Below, piece by piece: positions 1 through 9,513 of a stretch of DNA of 64,000 nucleotides. Positions within the stretch are counted from its first letter, which is position 1; each line of letters begins with the position of its first letter. This DNA comes from Metallococcus carri (GTDB lineage: Bacteria > Actinomycetota > Actinomycetes > Actinomycetales > Dermatophilaceae): contig NZ_JAAOIV010000005.1 in the NCBI RefSeq assembly GCF_011440275.1, forward strand, positions 62,001-126,000, read 5' to 3'. A program made the position numbers and the translations under genes. The notes under the pieces were generated by a model. The model made no database searches, was not told the origin of the DNA, and saw only the letters and a program-made list of their open reading frames with translations.

Positions 1-738
1 CACGACGGCCGCGCCCCCGACCAACTGCGCGAGGTGCGCATCACCCGCAACTGGCTGGACCACGCCGAGGGCAGCGTGCTGGTGGAGTTCGGCCGCACCC
101 GCGTGCTGTGTGCGGCGTCGTTCACCGAGGGCGTGCCGCGATGGCTCAAGGGGCAGGGCACCGGCTGGGTCACCGCCGAGTACGAGATGCTGCCGCGCTC
201 GACCAACACCCGCTCTGACCGCGAGGCGCGCAAGGGCAAGGTCGGCGGCCGCACCCATGAGATCTCCCGTCTGATCGGCCGCAGCCTGCGCGCCGTGATC
301 GACACAAAAGCGTTGGGGGAGAACACCATCGTGCTCGACTGCGACGTGCTGCAGGCCGACGGTGGCACCCGCACCGCCTCGATCACCGGGGCGTATGTCG
401 CGCTGGTCGACGCGATCGAGGACGCCCGCGCGCGTGGCCTGATCGCCGCCGGGGCCAAGCCGCTCACCGGCTCGATCGCCGCGGTCAGCGTCGGCATCGT
501 CGGTGGCACGCCGGTGCTCGACCTGGACTACCCCGAGGACTCCACCGCGGAGACCGACATGAACGTCGTGATGACCGGCGAAGGCGGTTTCGTCGAGGTG
601 CAGGGCACCGCCGAGGGTGCGCCCTTCGACCGCGCCGAACTCGACGCCTTGCTCGCGTTGGCGGCCAAGGGGATCGACGACCTGACCGCCGCCCAGCAGG
701 CCGCGCTCGCCACCGCCCCGCGCGAGCGAGTGCGATGA
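1..738 (+). CDS. rph: Ribonuclease PH, 5' end cut by window
   Basis: RNase PH trims the 3' ends of tRNA precursors by phosphorolysis. The reading frame is open from the first base, and the opening residues [18 protein letters not shown] match the RNase PH N-terminus, so only a few codons are missing. The family motif [16 protein letters not shown] is present. The stop overlaps the start of rdgB by 4 bp, and rph-rdgB is a common actinobacterial pair. Confidence 0.95.
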   Translation, partial: HDGRAPDQLREVRITRNWLDHAEGSVLVEFGRTRVLCAASFTEGVPRWLKGQGTGWVTAEYEMLPRSTNTRSDREARKGKVGGRTHEISRLIGRSLRAVIDTKALGENTIVLDCDVLQADGGTRTASITGAYVALVDAIEDARARGLIAAGAKPLTGSIAAVSVGIVGGTPVLDLDYPEDSTAETDMNVVMTGEGGFVEVQGTAEGAPFDRAELDALLALAAKGIDDLTAAQQAALATAPRERVR

Positions 739-1340
739 GCACGATCGTCCTCGCCACCCGCAACGCCGGCAAGCTCGCGGAGCTGCAGCATCTCGTCGCC
801 GCCGACGACCGGCTGGCCGCGCTCGAGGTGGTGAGCGTCGCGTCATACGCGCACTTGGAGGATGTCGTCGAGAGCGGGGTGACCTTCGAGGAGAACGCCT
901 CGCTCAAGGCCCACCAGGTCGCGCGCGAGACGAATCTGCCTGCGGTTGCTGACGATTCGGGACTGTCCGTCGACGTGCTGAACGGCTGTCCCGGGGTTTT
1001 CTCGGCCCGCTGGTCTGGCCGGCACGGGGCGGACCAGGCGAATATCGACCTGCTGCTCGCGCAGACCCGAGATGTGCCGGAGCACCTGCTCACCGCGGCC
1101 TTCCACTGCAGTGTCGTGCTCGCGTGGCCGGACGGCCGGTCGGTCGCGGTCGCGGGCCGGGTCGACGGTCGGCTGACGCGCAACCAGCGCGGCGACAACG
1201 GCTTCGGCTACGACCCGATCTTCGAGCTGCCGGACGGCCGGACGATGGCCGAACTCACCGCCGACGAGAAGGCCGCGATCTCCCACCGGGGCAAGGCGTT
1301 TCGCGCCCTGTTGCCACAGCTGGTCGCCCTGATGAGCTGA
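735..1340 (+). CDS. rdgB: RdgB/HAM1 non-canonical purine NTP pyrophosphatase
   Basis: This enzyme hydrolyses dITP, XTP and related damaged nucleotides to monophosphates so that they are not built into DNA or RNA. The N-terminal motif [12 protein letters not shown] and the central [13 protein letters not shown] with downstream FSARWSG are those of the HAM1 family. At 201 residues it has the usual length. The ATG overlaps the rph stop (ATGA), suggesting coupled translation. Confidence 0.95.
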   Translation: MSTIVLATRNAGKLAELQHLVAADDRLAALEVVSVASYAHLEDVVESGVTFEENASLKAHQVARETNLPAVADDSGLSVDVLNGCPGVFSARWSGRHGADQANIDLLLAQTRDVPEHLLTAAFHCSVVLAWPDGRSVAVAGRVDGRLTRNQRGDNGFGYDPIFELPDGRTMAELTADEKAAISHRGKAFRALLPQLVALMS

Positions 1341-1363
1341 CCCGCGATCGCCCCGCGTCCGCC

Positions 1364-2230
1364 TCAGTTGCCGAACTTCTCCAGCAGGGCTGCCACGGCG
1401 TCCTTGCCCAGCTGATTCGCGGCGAGCGGACTGTCACCCGTGAGCAGGTTGCGGTCCCGGGTGGTCGCGCCCGTCATGTCCTCGTTGACGATCTCGATGC
1501 CTTCCTTGCGAAGGGTCTCGCCCAGCTTCCACGGCATCTCACCCGGCAGGTATCCGATCTCGAGGTTCGCCCCGAAGTCCAGCGAGTCTGGGAAAGCCGT
1601 AATCCGGTATCCCGCAAAGGGATTGGTGTCGCGGCCGATGCTCGCAGAGAGGAGTGCGGCCGGGCCATGGCAGAGCGTCACCAGGAGCTTGTCGTTGTCG
1701 AGGAAATGCTCCAGCGCAGCCTGGACATCCTGATTGAACGGGATGACGTTCATGGCGCCGTGGCCACCTGGAATGAAGATCGCGGCGTAGTCGTCGAGGC
1801 CACCGGCGATGACGTCCGCGAGCGTGCGCGGCGATTTGAACTTGTCCTCGAGCCGCCGCCAGGCCGAGGCCACCGCCTCGTCGTCCTTGGGATAGGCCCA
1901 CCACTCGAACTTGCCCGGGCCACCCGACACGGTCGCCACGTCGACGTCATACCCGGCCTCGAGCATGTGGTGCAGCGGCAGCAGGGTCTCGACCGGATGG
2001 TTGCCGGTGGAGAAGAACGTCCCGTTCTTCATCAGCATGTAGCGCTCACCGGTCGCGATCGTGAGGACCTTCCACCTGCCACCGGCATAGGTGTCCTCGG
2101 TGCTGAGGCCGTCGAAATCGGTCTTGTCTGCGGTGTATTGGCTCAGCGAGTAGGGGCTGGGGAAGAACGCGTTGTCCTCCGCCGGGTCAGGCGTCGGGTT
2201 GCGGTCCTGGGAGGCGGTGTTGTCGGTCAT
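1364..2230 (-). CDS. hchA: Hsp31-type protein deglycase/glyoxalase III
   Basis: DJ-1/PfpI-superfamily protein of the Hsp31 (HchA) group, known as a holding chaperone and methylglyoxal-glycation repair enzyme. The nucleophile elbow is TLCHGPAALL, and the long Hsp31 N-terminal extension (FFPSPYSLSQYT) is present. A start six codons upstream (2248) is possible; the ATG at 2230 fits the family better. It is a single gene convergent with rdgB. Confidence 0.9.
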   Translation of the reverse strand: MTDNTASQDRNPTPDPAEDNAFFPSPYSLSQYTADKTDFDGLSTEDTYAGGRWKVLTIATGERYMLMKNGTFFSTGNHPVETLLPLHHMLEAGYDVDVATVSGGPGKFEWWAYPKDDEAVASAWRRLEDKFKSPRTLADVIAGGLDDYAAIFIPGGHGAMNVIPFNQDVQAALEHFLDNDKLLVTLCHGPAALLSASIGRDTNPFAGYRITAFPDSLDFGANLEIGYLPGEMPWKLGETLRKEGIEIVNEDMTGATTRDRNLLTGDSPLAANQLGKDAVAALLEKFGN

Positions 2231-2299
2231 GACGTCACCCTCTCGCATGCTGCGGGAGACTCGGGGCCATCGGCCGCTGCTGTTCGTCGTTCACCTGGT

Positions 2300-2430
2300 G
2301 ACCGCGACGGGCCGAGTGCCCGCTTCGTCTCGGCGCGTCGGCGTCGCCTGTTGACCGCGACGCGCCGAGGGCCCGCTTCGTCTCGGCGCGTCGGCGTCGC
2401 CTGTTGACCGCGACGCGCCGAGCAGCCGTC
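2300..2430. repeat. Host intergenic repeat cluster 1 (53-bp period)
   Basis: Units starting GACCGCGACG recur at 2300, 2353 and 2406, a period of 53 bp. Each contains the inverted elements GACCGCGACGCGCCGA and TCGGCGCGTCGGCGTC. The same family, in the opposite orientation, occurs near 5281 and 6366. The gap between hchA and the next gene holds little else. Confidence 0.8.
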
Positions 2431-2504
2431 CCATCCCACCGGGCGCGGGCTCCGAATCCCCTCGCGTGGGATTCTGAAGTCCGAACAGTTCCGGGGAGGT
2501 GTGC

Positions 2505-4037
2505 ATGACCGCGACGCGCTGGCGGGCGATCGTCGGTGGCCTGGTCACCGGTCTGGTCACCCTCGGCCTCGCCGAGCTGCTCGCCGGACTGCTGACGAGA
2601 TTCGGCTGGTCCTCCGGTGCGGGCTCCCCGGTGCTGTCGGTCGGCGGCGCGTTCATCGACCGGACTCCACCGTGGCTGAAGGATTTCGCCGTCTCGACCT
2701 TCGGCACGGCCGACAAGACCGTGCTGCTCATCGGCATCTCGCTGGTGCTGACCGTGTTGAGCGCCGTAGTTGGCCTGCTCGCCTTCCGCCGGTTCGCCGC
2801 CGGCGTGACGCTCTTCGTCGTGCTCGTCGCGGTGGCGGCGCTCGCGATCGTGACCCGGCCCGACTCGGGTGCCTTCGATCCCGTCCCGCTGCTCGTCGGG
2901 GCGTATGCCGGCCTGCTCACCCTGCGTGCCTGGTGGCACCGGGCGCGGGGGACCTCCGAGGGCGCGACCGGCCCGGATCGACGGGCGCTCCTGCGGCTCG
3001 GTGCCGGGGGAGCTGCGCTCGGCGTGCTCGGGATCGTGGCCGGGCGGGTCGTGTCCGGATCGGCCCGAGCGGTCGACGCCGCCCGCAAAGCGTTCGTGGT
3101 GCCCTTCGTCAAGACGCCGGTGCGGATCCCGTCGGGCGTATCGGTCGGTGTGCCCGGCGTGACCCCCTTCCTCGACCCCTGGGGCCAGTTCTACCGGATC
3201 GACACCGCACTGAGCGTGCCGCAGATCGACCCGGCGCAGTGGCAGCTCAAGGTCACCGGCATGGTCGAGCGCGAGATCACCCTCACCTGGGACGAACTGC
3301 TCGCCAAGCCGATGCAGCAGGCGCTGATCACCCTGATGTGCGTGTCCAACGAGGTCGGCGGGCGACTCAACGGCAACGCCATCTGGACCGGCTGGCCGGT
3401 GCGCGAGCTGCTCAAGGAGGCCGGGGTGAAGCCCGGCGCCGACATGGTGCTGTCCCGCAGCTCGGACGGGTTCACCGCCGGCACCCCGCTGGAGGCGCTC
3501 ACCGACAACCGCAACTCGCTGCTGGCCGTCGCGATGAACTCCCGCGCGCTGCCGCCCGAGCACGGCTTCCCGGTGCGGCTGGTTGTGCCGGGGCTCTATG
3601 GCTATGTCTCGGCGACCAAGTGGGTCGTCGAGCTCAAGGTCACCACCTTCGCCGCCGATCAGGGCTACTGGACGCCGCGCGGCTGGTCGGCCAAGGGCCC
3701 GGTCAAGACCTCCTCGCGCATCGACGTCCCGGCCGACGGCGACACCGTCGACGCGGGCACCGTCGCCATCGCCGGGGTGGCCTGGGCGCAGCATCGCGGC
3801 ATCAAAGCCGTTGAGGTGCAAGTGGATTCGGGCCCCTGGCAGCCCGCGGAGCTCGGCACCGAAGCCACCATCGACGCATGGCGGCAGTGGGTGGTGCGCT
3901 GGAAGGCGACCAGCGGACGGCATACGGTCAAGGTCCGCGCGATCGACGCGAGCGGCGCGGTCCAGATCGCGCAGGAGGCGCCCCCGGCGCCGGACGGGTC
4001 GACCGGCTATCACACGATCTCGGTGACAGTCCGCTGA
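2505..4037 (+). CDS. Membrane-anchored sulfite-oxidase-family molybdopterin protein
   Basis: The N-terminal part has about four hydrophobic segments, followed near residue 165 by a twin-Arg/hydrophobic stretch (RRALLRLGAGGAALG). The rest is an oxidoreductase molybdopterin-binding domain with the conserved cysteine in LMCVSNEVGG, then a C-terminal dimerisation domain of the Mo-cofactor oxidoreductase type. The catalytic domain should lie outside the membrane. The ATG at 2505 follows a GGGGAGG ribosome site; a GTG two codons earlier is less well placed. The substrate cannot be told from sequence. Confidence 0.88.
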   Translation: MTATRWRAIVGGLVTGLVTLGLAELLAGLLTRFGWSSGAGSPVLSVGGAFIDRTPPWLKDFAVSTFGTADKTVLLIGISLVLTVLSAVVGLLAFRRFAAGVTLFVVLVAVAALAIVTRPDSGAFDPVPLLVGAYAGLLTLRAWWHRARGTSEGATGPDRRALLRLGAGGAALGVLGIVAGRVVSGSARAVDAARKAFVVPFVKTPVRIPSGVSVGVPGVTPFLDPWGQFYRIDTALSVPQIDPAQWQLKVTGMVEREITLTWDELLAKPMQQALITLMCVSNEVGGRLNGNAIWTGWPVRELLKEAGVKPGADMVLSRSSDGFTAGTPLEALTDNRNSLLAVAMNSRALPPEHGFPVRLVVPGLYGYVSATKWVVELKVTTFAADQGYWTPRGWSAKGPVKTSSRIDVPADGDTVDAGTVAIAGVAWAQHRGIKAVEVQVDSGPWQPAELGTEATIDAWRQWVVRWKATSGRHTVKVRAIDASGAVQIAQEAPPAPDGSTGYHTISVTVR

Positions 4038-4038
4038 G

Positions 4039-4120
4039 TGCGCGAGGCGGGAGTCGAACCCGCACACCCGAAGGCGCCAGGACCTAAACCTGGTGCGTCT
4101 GCCAATTCCGCCACTCGCGC
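4039..4120 (-). tRNA. tRNA-Leu (TAG)
   Basis: The minus strand folds as a tRNA with a GCGCGAG acceptor arm, a long class II variable arm (GCGCCTTCGGGTGT) and GGTTCGA in the T arm. The anticodon stem CCAGG/CCTGG encloses the loop TTTAGGT, giving anticodon TAG. CCA is not encoded. Confidence 0.95.
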
Positions 4121-4132
4121 GTGCCGGTCAGC

Positions 4133-4603
4133 CTATCCGGCGAGATTCAACGCCTTGGACAGCGAGGCGACGTGGCCGGTCGCCTTGATGTTGTACTTCG
4201 CGAGCTCGACCTTGCCCTCGGGGTCCACCACGATCGTCGAGCGGATCACCCCGGTGACCGTCTTGCCGTAGAGCTTCTTCTCGCCATAGGCCCCGTATGC
4301 CGTCAACGTCGCCTTGTCCTCGTCGGACAGCAGCGGGTAGGTGAGCGACTCCTTCTCCACGAACTTCGCCAGCTTGGCCGGCGCGTCGGGTGAGATGCCG
4401 ACCACCTCGTAGCCGGCGCCCTGCAGCGTGCTGAGCGAATCGCGGAAGTCGCACGCCTCCTTGGTGCAACCGGGGGTCATCGCGGCGGGGTAAAAGAAGA
4501 TGACCAGGTGCTTGCCGCGGTAGTCCGCCAGCGACACGGCCGATCCGTCGGCGGCCGTGAGACGGAAGTCGGGAGCGGAGTCGCCGATCTCGAGCTTGGG
4601 CAT
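4133..4603 (-). CDS. bcp: Peroxiredoxin, Bcp/PrxQ type
   Basis: Thiol peroxidase that reduces hydrogen peroxide and organic peroxides. The motif AMTPGCTKEAC gives the peroxidatic Cys46 and the PrxQ-type resolving Cys51. The length, 156 residues, is typical. The start has a GGAGGA ribosome site 5 bp upstream. Confidence 0.94.
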   Translation of the reverse strand: MPKLEIGDSAPDFRLTAADGSAVSLADYRGKHLVIFFYPAAMTPGCTKEACDFRDSLSTLQGAGYEVVGISPDAPAKLAKFVEKESLTYPLLSDEDKATLTAYGAYGEKKLYGKTVTGVIRSTIVVDPEGKVELAKYNIKATGHVASLSKALNLAG

Positions 4604-4681
4604 TCTTCCTCCTGGGGGCGCATGGGCACGGGCGGGCTGCGTTATCGTCTCAGGCAGTACCCGATGCCCAAGGAGTGACCC

Positions 4682-4945
4682 ATGGCCGACAAGCCGTCCG
4701 CCAAGCAGATCGAGGCCGACCTGCAGGCAACCCGCGAACGCCTCGCGGGAACGATCGATGAGCTCGCGTTCCGCGCGCGCCCCCAGGAGATCGCCAAGCG
4801 GCAGGTGGAGTCGGTGAAGCTCAAGGCGGATGACACGCTGCGCACCGCCGACGGCGACCTGCGTCAGGACAAGCTCGCCACCATCTTGGGTGGCGCGAGC
4901 GCCGGGCTGCTCCTGCTCGGGCTGCTGCGCCGCGCCCGTGGCTGA
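4682..4945 (+). CDS. DUF3618 protein
   Basis: This 87-residue protein has an amphipathic N-terminal region (QIEADLQATRERLAGTIDEL) and a C-terminal hydrophobic segment (GGASAGLLLLGLL) followed by RRARG, the form of the actinobacterial DUF3618 family. It is probably a small peripheral or single-span membrane protein. It overlaps the following GroES-like gene by 8 bp. Confidence 0.85.
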   Translation: MADKPSAKQIEADLQATRERLAGTIDELAFRARPQEIAKRQVESVKLKADDTLRTADGDLRQDKLATILGGASAGLLLLGLLRRARG

Positions 4946-5267
4946 GGGAGCCTCCTCCCTCCCGATCCGCATGCTGCACGACCGCGTGCTCGTGCGGCCC
5001 GACACCGAAGCCGGCGAACGACGGTCCGGCGGCGGCATCGTCATACCGGCGACCGCGAGCGTGGGCAAACGACTCGCGTGGGCCGAGGTGGTGGCCGTCG
5101 GTCAGCATGTGCGGCAGGTGCAACTCGGTGACCAGGTGCTCTTCGATCCCGAGGAGCGCGCCGAGGTGGAGATCAAGCAGGCGACCTATGTGTTGCTGCG
5201 CGAGCGCGACCTGCACGCCGTCGCGGCGCGCCGAGTCGACGACGGCAACACCGGGCTCTACCTCTAG
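4938..5267 (+). CDS. GroES-like co-chaperonin paralogue
   Basis: The protein contains MLHDRVLVRPDTEAGERRSG and GGIVIPATA, the Cpn10 signature, and a mobile-loop-like region, but it is shorter and more divergent than canonical GroES. The GTG at 4938 overlaps the DUF3618 gene; an internal ATG at 4971 is an alternative. A GroES-like gene beside DUF3618 is a recurring actinobacterial arrangement of unknown role. There is no groEL in the window. Confidence 0.75.
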   Translation: MAEGASSLPIRMLHDRVLVRPDTEAGERRSGGGIVIPATASVGKRLAWAEVVAVGQHVRQVQLGDQVLFDPEERAEVEIKQATYVLLRERDLHAVAARRVDDGNTGLYL

Positions 5268-5280
5268 GCGCGCGTCTTGT

Positions 5281-5375
5281 TTCGGCGTGTCGCCGTCAAC
5301 GGGTGGTGGTGACGCGCCGGGGTGAGCCGGGTGGTCGGCGTGTCGCGGTCAACGGGCGACGCCGACGCGCGGGGG
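5281..5375. repeat. Host intergenic repeat cluster 2
   Basis: Two units with TCGGCGTGTCGC(C/G)GTCAACGG start at 5282 and 5335 (53-bp period), each followed by a GACGCGC block. They belong to the same family as the clusters at 2300 and 6366. Confidence 0.8.
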
Positions 5376-5434
5376 CTGTCGGCGCCTGTGGATAACTTGG
5401 GGGTCGGTCGCCCGGAAGCTGCGACCCTGCAGCG

Positions 5435-6346
5435 ATGAACGAGTTCGACATCCGGCTGCCGTTCACCGCAGCCGAAGCGAAGCTGCGGGGCATCACTCGC
5501 AGCCAACTCACCTCGCCGAAGTACCGCAGGGTGCGACGCAACTGCTATGTCGATGCGCGGGTTCCCGATTCAGAGCTGCTCGACGTCCACGCCGCGGTGA
5601 AGGTGATGCCAGCAGCCGAATTCGTCTGTGGCACAACGGCCGCGCGCATTTGGGGTGCAGCGGCGCCGAGCAGCGGAAGCATCCACCTCGGCACGCTGCA
5701 ACGGGTGGCCTCTCGCCAGCCCGACATTACGCTGCACCGGTACGCGCTCCGTCCGCCGCTGACTGAGTGGTCTGGTTTGCCGATCACCACTCCTGCTCAG
5801 ACGTTCATCGACGGCGCCGCGCATCTGACGTTCGTCGACGGCTTGGTGCTCGCGGATTCGCTGCTGCGACGAACCGCGCTGGGGCTGGACGCGCTCACGG
5901 AGGCGGTCTGTGCCGTGCCAGGCCGGCCCGGCGACCGGCTGCGCGAGATCGTCGCGTTCGCGCGGGAGCGGGTCGACTCGCCCTACGAGTCGAGGTTGAG
6001 ACTGCTCATCGTGACCGCAGACCTTCCGGAGCCCCAGGTAAACCTGGAGTGCACCGACGGCGCCGGACGCGAGCGTCGGATCGATTTGGCTTACGAGGAG
6101 TGGAAGGTCGCCATCGAGTTCGACGGGCGCCACCACATCGAACGCGCTGCGCAATGGCAATCGGACATCGTGCGACGTGAAGACCTGGAAGCTCAGGGCT
6201 GGCGGTTCGTGGTGATTACCTCGAGCGACCTGCACACCAAGCCGCTTGAGGTGTTGCGACGGATCGTGGACGCCCTGGTCGCGGCCGGTGCGCCCGAAGT
6301 GGCCATCGGCCGGGCCTGGCGTCGCTTCTTCCCGTCGGCTGCGTGA
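5435..6346 (+). CDS. DUF559 endonuclease-domain protein with AbiEi-like N-terminus
   Basis: The C-terminal third (from about residue 210) has the DUF559/Vsr-like nuclease core: RIDLAYEEWKVAIEFDGRHH, then RREDLEAQGWRFVVIT. The N-terminal region (ITRSQLTSPKYRRVRRNCYVD) resembles the winged-helix domain of AbiEi-type antitoxins. This architecture is frequent in actinobacterial genomes, and no function is established. It stands alone between two repeat clusters, so a defence role would be speculation. Confidence 0.7.
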   Translation: MNEFDIRLPFTAAEAKLRGITRSQLTSPKYRRVRRNCYVDARVPDSELLDVHAAVKVMPAAEFVCGTTAARIWGAAAPSSGSIHLGTLQRVASRQPDITLHRYALRPPLTEWSGLPITTPAQTFIDGAAHLTFVDGLVLADSLLRRTALGLDALTEAVCAVPGRPGDRLREIVAFARERVDSPYESRLRLLIVTADLPEPQVNLECTDGAGRERRIDLAYEEWKVAIEFDGRHHIERAAQWQSDIVRREDLEAQGWRFVVITSSDLHTKPLEVLRRIVDALVAAGAPEVAIGRAWRRFFPSAA

Positions 6347-6365
6347 TTGCGCCAACCCACTGACG

Positions 6366-6545
6366 GTGCGACGCGCCGGGGCGTGACGGGTGTTCGGCGT
6401 GTCGCGGTCAACGGGGTGGCGCGGACGCGCCGGGGCGTGACGGGTGTTCGGCGTGTCGCCGTCAACGGGTGGTGGTGACGCGCCTGGGTGAGGCGGGTGG
6501 TCGGCGTGTCGCCGTCAACGGGTGACGGCGACGCGCCGGGGTGTG
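6366..6545. repeat. Host intergenic repeat cluster 3
   Basis: Three units with TCGGCGTGTCGC occur at 6394, 6448 and 6501, separated by GACGCGCC(G/T)GGG blocks. They directly follow the DUF559 gene and precede the convergent kbl gene. Spacing is 53-54 bp, as in clusters 1 and 2. Confidence 0.8.
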
Positions 6546-6559
6546 GCGGGTGGGGGGTG

Positions 6560-7744
6560 TCAGCCCACGTCGTCGCGGGCGTCGATGAACGCTTGCACGC
6601 ACGCCCGCACATCGTCCTCGGAGTGCGCGGCGGACATTTGCACCCGGATGCGGGCCCGCCCCTTGGGCACCACCGGATAGGAGAAGGCGATCACGTAGAC
6701 GCCACGACGCAGCATCGCGTCGGCGATCTGAGCGGCTTTGCGGGCACCGTCGTCGCCGGGGAACATCACCGGGATGATTGCGTGCTCGCCCGGCAGCAAC
6801 TCAAAGCCGGCGCCGGTCATCAGCGACCGGAAGAGCTCGGCGTTGCGCGCCAAGGCCGCTCGTCCGGATGACGAATCCCGAGCCAGCTCAAGGGCTTTCA
6901 GTGACCCGGCCACCACCGACGGTGCGACCGCGTTGGAGAACAAGTAGGGCCGGGACCGCTGCCGCAGCAGGTCGACGATCTCCTGATGCGCGGCCACATA
7001 ACCACCGGAGGCACCCCCGAGCGCCTTGCCGAGCGTCCCGGTCACGATGTCGACCCGGTCGATCACCCCGCAATATTCCGGCGTGCCACGACCGCCCTCG
7101 CCGACGAAGCCCACGGCGTGTGAGTCGTCCACCATGACCATCGCGCCGTACTCCTCGGCGAGATCGCAAATCTGTTGCAGCGGAGCGAAATAGCCGTCCA
7201 TCGAGAAGACCCCGTCGGTGACGATGACCCTGCGGCGAGCACCCGAGGCAGCCTCCAGCTGAGCACGCAGGTCGTCCATGTCGGCGTTCTTGTAGCGATA
7301 ACGAGCGGCCTTGGACAGCCGTATGCCGTCGATCAGCGAGGCATGGTTCAGCTCATCGGAGATGATCGCGTCCTCAGCGCCGAAGAGCACCTCGAAGATG
7401 CCGCCATTGGCGTCGAAGCAGGAGGAATACAGGATCGCGTCGTCGGTGCCGACGAAGGACGCGATCGCCCGCTCCAAGTCCCGGTGCTGGGACTGGGTGC
7501 CGCAGATGAACCGGACGCTCGCCATACCAAATCCCCACTGCTGCAACGCATCTCGCGCCGCGGCGACGATCTCGGGGTGGTCGGCCAGGCCGAGATAGTT
7601 GTTGGCGCAGAAGTTCAGCGCCTCACCCGAGGCGGTCGTCACGTGCCCCGACTGCGGGGAGGTGAGTTCACGCTCGTGCTTGGTCAGGCCGGCCTGCTCG
7701 ATGTCGTCGAGCTCGGCGCGCAGATCGTCCTTGACGGGGTACAT
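6560..7744 (-). CDS. kbl: Glycine C-acetyltransferase (2-amino-3-ketobutyrate CoA ligase)
   Basis: PLP enzyme that splits 2-amino-3-ketobutyrate with CoA to glycine and acetyl-CoA, the second step of threonine catabolism. The alpha-oxoamine synthase motifs [23 protein letters not shown] and the PLP-lysine segment [11 protein letters not shown] are present, and 394 residues is the family size. It lies 4 bp downstream of tdh on the same strand, forming a two-gene operon. Confidence 0.95.
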   Translation of the reverse strand: MYPVKDDLRAELDDIEQAGLTKHERELTSPQSGHVTTASGEALNFCANNYLGLADHPEIVAAARDALQQWGFGMASVRFICGTQSQHRDLERAIASFVGTDDAILYSSCFDANGGIFEVLFGAEDAIISDELNHASLIDGIRLSKAARYRYKNADMDDLRAQLEAASGARRRVIVTDGVFSMDGYFAPLQQICDLAEEYGAMVMVDDSHAVGFVGEGGRGTPEYCGVIDRVDIVTGTLGKALGGASGGYVAAHQEIVDLLRQRSRPYLFSNAVAPSVVAGSLKALELARDSSSGRAALARNAELFRSLMTGAGFELLPGEHAIIPVMFPGDDGARKAAQIADAMLRRGVYVIAFSYPVVPKGRARIRVQMSAAHSEDDVRACVQAFIDARDDVG

Positions 7745-7748
7745 CGGA

Positions 7749-8786
7749 TCAGCTCCAATCCATGACGACCTTGCCGCACTCGCCCGATCGGGCGGCGGCG
7801 AAGGCGTCCTGCCAGTGGTCCGCGGGCACCCGGTGGGTCACCACCGAGCGCACCGCCTCGCGCAGCCGCGCGGAGGTCGACAGCATCGAACTCATCGCGT
7901 ACCACGTGTCGTACATCTCGCGACCGTAGATGCCCTTGATGGTGAGCATGTGGGTGATCACCTTGCCCCAGTCGACGGGGAAGGGGTCCTTGGGCAGCCC
8001 GAGCATCGCGATCCGGCCACCGTGGTTCATGTTGTCGATCATGTCGGCGACCGCGACCGGGTTGCCGGACATCTCCAGGCCGATGTCGAAGCCCTCGCGC
8101 ATGCCAAGCGCGCGCTGCGCGCCGGCGATCGTGTCGCGGCCGATGTTGATCACGAGGTCGGCGCCCGCGCCGCGCGCCAGGTCGAGCCGGTAGTCGGACA
8201 CATCGGTCACCACGACATGCCGGGCGCCGACGTGACGTGCGATCGCGGCCGCCATCACGCCGATCGGTCCGGCGCCGGTGATCAGCACGTCCTCGCCGGC
8301 CATCGGGAAGGACAGCGCGGTGTGGGTGGCATTGCCGAAGGGGTCGAAGACCGCACCGAGGTCGGGATCGATGTCCTCGGGCTGCACCCAGACATTCGAG
8401 GCGGGGATCACGACATAGTCGGCGAACGCGCCATCGCGGTTGACGCCCACGCTGCTGGTGCGGATGCACAGGTGACGCCGGCCGGCACGGCAGTTGCGGC
8501 ATACCTCGCAGACGACGTGACCTTCACCCGAAACCCGTTGTCCGACAGCGACATTCGTGACCCCGCAACCGACGGCAACGACCTCGCCGTAGAACTCGTG
8601 ACCGATCGTGAGCGGCGGCCTGACCACACTCGCGGCCCAGTCGTCCCATTGCTCGAGGTGCAGATCGGTGCCGCACAGACCCGCGCGCAACACGCGGATC
8701 TTCACCTCACCCGGGCCCGCCTCGGGTTCGGGCACGTCGAGCAATTGCAATCCGGGACCGGCGTCGGTCTTGACGAGTGCGCGCAC
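7749..8786 (-). CDS. tdh: L-threonine 3-dehydrogenase
   Basis: Zinc- and NAD-dependent oxidation of threonine to 2-amino-3-ketobutyrate. Visible are the catalytic zinc ligands in [13 protein letters not shown] and GHEFYGEVV, the structural zinc lobe [15 protein letters not shown], and the Rossmann motif [12 protein letters not shown]. It is the first gene of the tdh-kbl operon. Confidence 0.95.
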   Translation of the reverse strand: MRALVKTDAGPGLQLLDVPEPEAGPGEVKIRVLRAGLCGTDLHLEQWDDWAASVVRPPLTIGHEFYGEVVAVGCGVTNVAVGQRVSGEGHVVCEVCRNCRAGRRHLCIRTSSVGVNRDGAFADYVVIPASNVWVQPEDIDPDLGAVFDPFGNATHTALSFPMAGEDVLITGAGPIGVMAAAIARHVGARHVVVTDVSDYRLDLARGAGADLVINIGRDTIAGAQRALGMREGFDIGLEMSGNPVAVADMIDNMNHGGRIAMLGLPKDPFPVDWGKVITHMLTIKGIYGREMYDTWYAMSSMLSTSARLREAVRSVVTHRVPADHWQDAFAAARSGECGKVVMDWS

Positions 8787-8870
8787 GTTCGCCGATTCTG
8801 CCCTACCGGATCGGGTATGCCGGACCGCCCCGGTCCGCGCCGACGGCCGGTCGGCCGGTCAGCCGGACGA

Positions 8871-9257
8871 TCAGTCGATGACGGCGTAGAGCAGACCGCC
8901 GAGCATCGCCATGTTCTTCACGAACTGGGTCTGCTGCATCTTGCGCTGCGCGGGGTCCTCGATCTTCCAGAACGCATGGCCGGCGATCGTGGTCGGGATG
9001 AGGGCACCGGCGACGGCGAGCGCGGCCAGGCGCGGGCGGATGCCGAGGGCGATCATCGTGCCGCCGACGGCCATCACGCCGCCGTTGACCCGGACGAGCA
9101 GTTCGTCGTCATTCGGAATCGGCACCACCTGCCGGATCGCGGCCAGGGTGGGCGCTGCGGCCTGGACCCGGCCGCCGGGGTTGGTGGCGGCGTCATACCC
9201 GAGAAGCGCATAGGTCGAGCCGGTGAGCATGCGGGCGGGGATGCGAAGCGGGTTCAT
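8871..9257 (-). CDS. DoxX-family membrane protein
   Basis: This 128-residue protein has about four hydrophobic segments and DoxX-like motifs (IPARMLTGSTYALLGYDA, NGGVMAVGGTMIALGI). The role of DoxX proteins is poorly defined, with links to redox or membrane homeostasis. It is the last host gene before the prophage. Confidence 0.8.
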   Translation of the reverse strand: MNPLRIPARMLTGSTYALLGYDAATNPGGRVQAAAPTLAAIRQVVPIPNDDELLVRVNGGVMAVGGTMIALGIRPRLAALAVAGALIPTTIAGHAFWKIEDPAQRKMQQTQFVKNMAMLGGLLYAVID

Positions 9258-9311
9258 GATGGGGAGCTTACGACCGCAGCTGCACCCGAGCCCAGGGGCC
9301 GGGGGGAGATG

Positions 9312-9350
9312 TTCGAGGCCCCGCCGGACCATGCCCGGCGGGGCCTCGAA
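9312..9350 (-). terminator. Native tRNA-Lys terminator, displaced by the prophage
   Basis: A perfect 16-bp inverted repeat (9312-9327 with 9335-9350) ends 7 bp from the chromosomal copy of the tRNA-Lys 3' sequence. Before integration it would have lain just downstream of tRNA-Lys. There is no clear T-run, as is common in high-GC actinobacteria. Confidence 0.7.
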
Positions 9351-9357
9351 GGTGGGT

Positions 9358-9395
9358 GGTGCGCCATCAGGGACTCGAACCCCAAACCCGCTGAT
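9358..9395. repeat. attL: attL: 38-bp core identical to the tRNA-Lys 3' end
   Basis: This 38-bp block is identical to 53601-53638 and contains the T arm and acceptor 3' half of tRNA-Lys. It stands alone here, without the tRNA 5' half, so it is the chromosomal remnant of attB. The integrase gene starts 119 bp to its right. Confidence 0.95.
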
Positions 9396-9485
9396 ATGGA
9401 GCATTTCAGCTTGACCAGCGACAACGTGATCGACTTCCCGGGGGATTCGCCCCGGCGGGTGATTTGCGACGAACCGGCGGCGTGA
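9396..9485 (+). other. Detached 3' coding tail of the repressor (viral form)
   Basis: Read in the repressor frame, the codon GAT ending the core is followed here by 29 open codons and a TGA at 9483-9485. The encoded tail begins MEHFSLTSDN and ends RRVICDEPAA. In the excised circle it would be the C-terminus of the repressor, making it 218 instead of 189 residues. The terminal Pro-Ala-Ala resembles a C-terminal proteolysis signal. In the prophage this stretch has no start of its own and is probably not translated. Confidence 0.75.
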
Positions 9486-9513
9486 CCTGAGTCACACCTG
9501 GTAGGGGTACTCC

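Noticed and set aside
2235-4067. A 610-codon minus-strand ORF
   Set aside because: It is antisense to the molybdopterin protein, whose motifs, ribosome site and family match are clear. The His/Arg/Asp-rich composition is typical of shadow frames.
5435-6346. DUF559 protein as a proven defence system
   Set aside because: The family is common and single here; no partner gene or island context supports a defence call.
7599-9485. A 628-codon plus-strand ORF
   Set aside because: Almost all of it is the antisense shadow of tdh and the DoxX gene. Only its last 30 codons matter, as the detached tail of the repressor.
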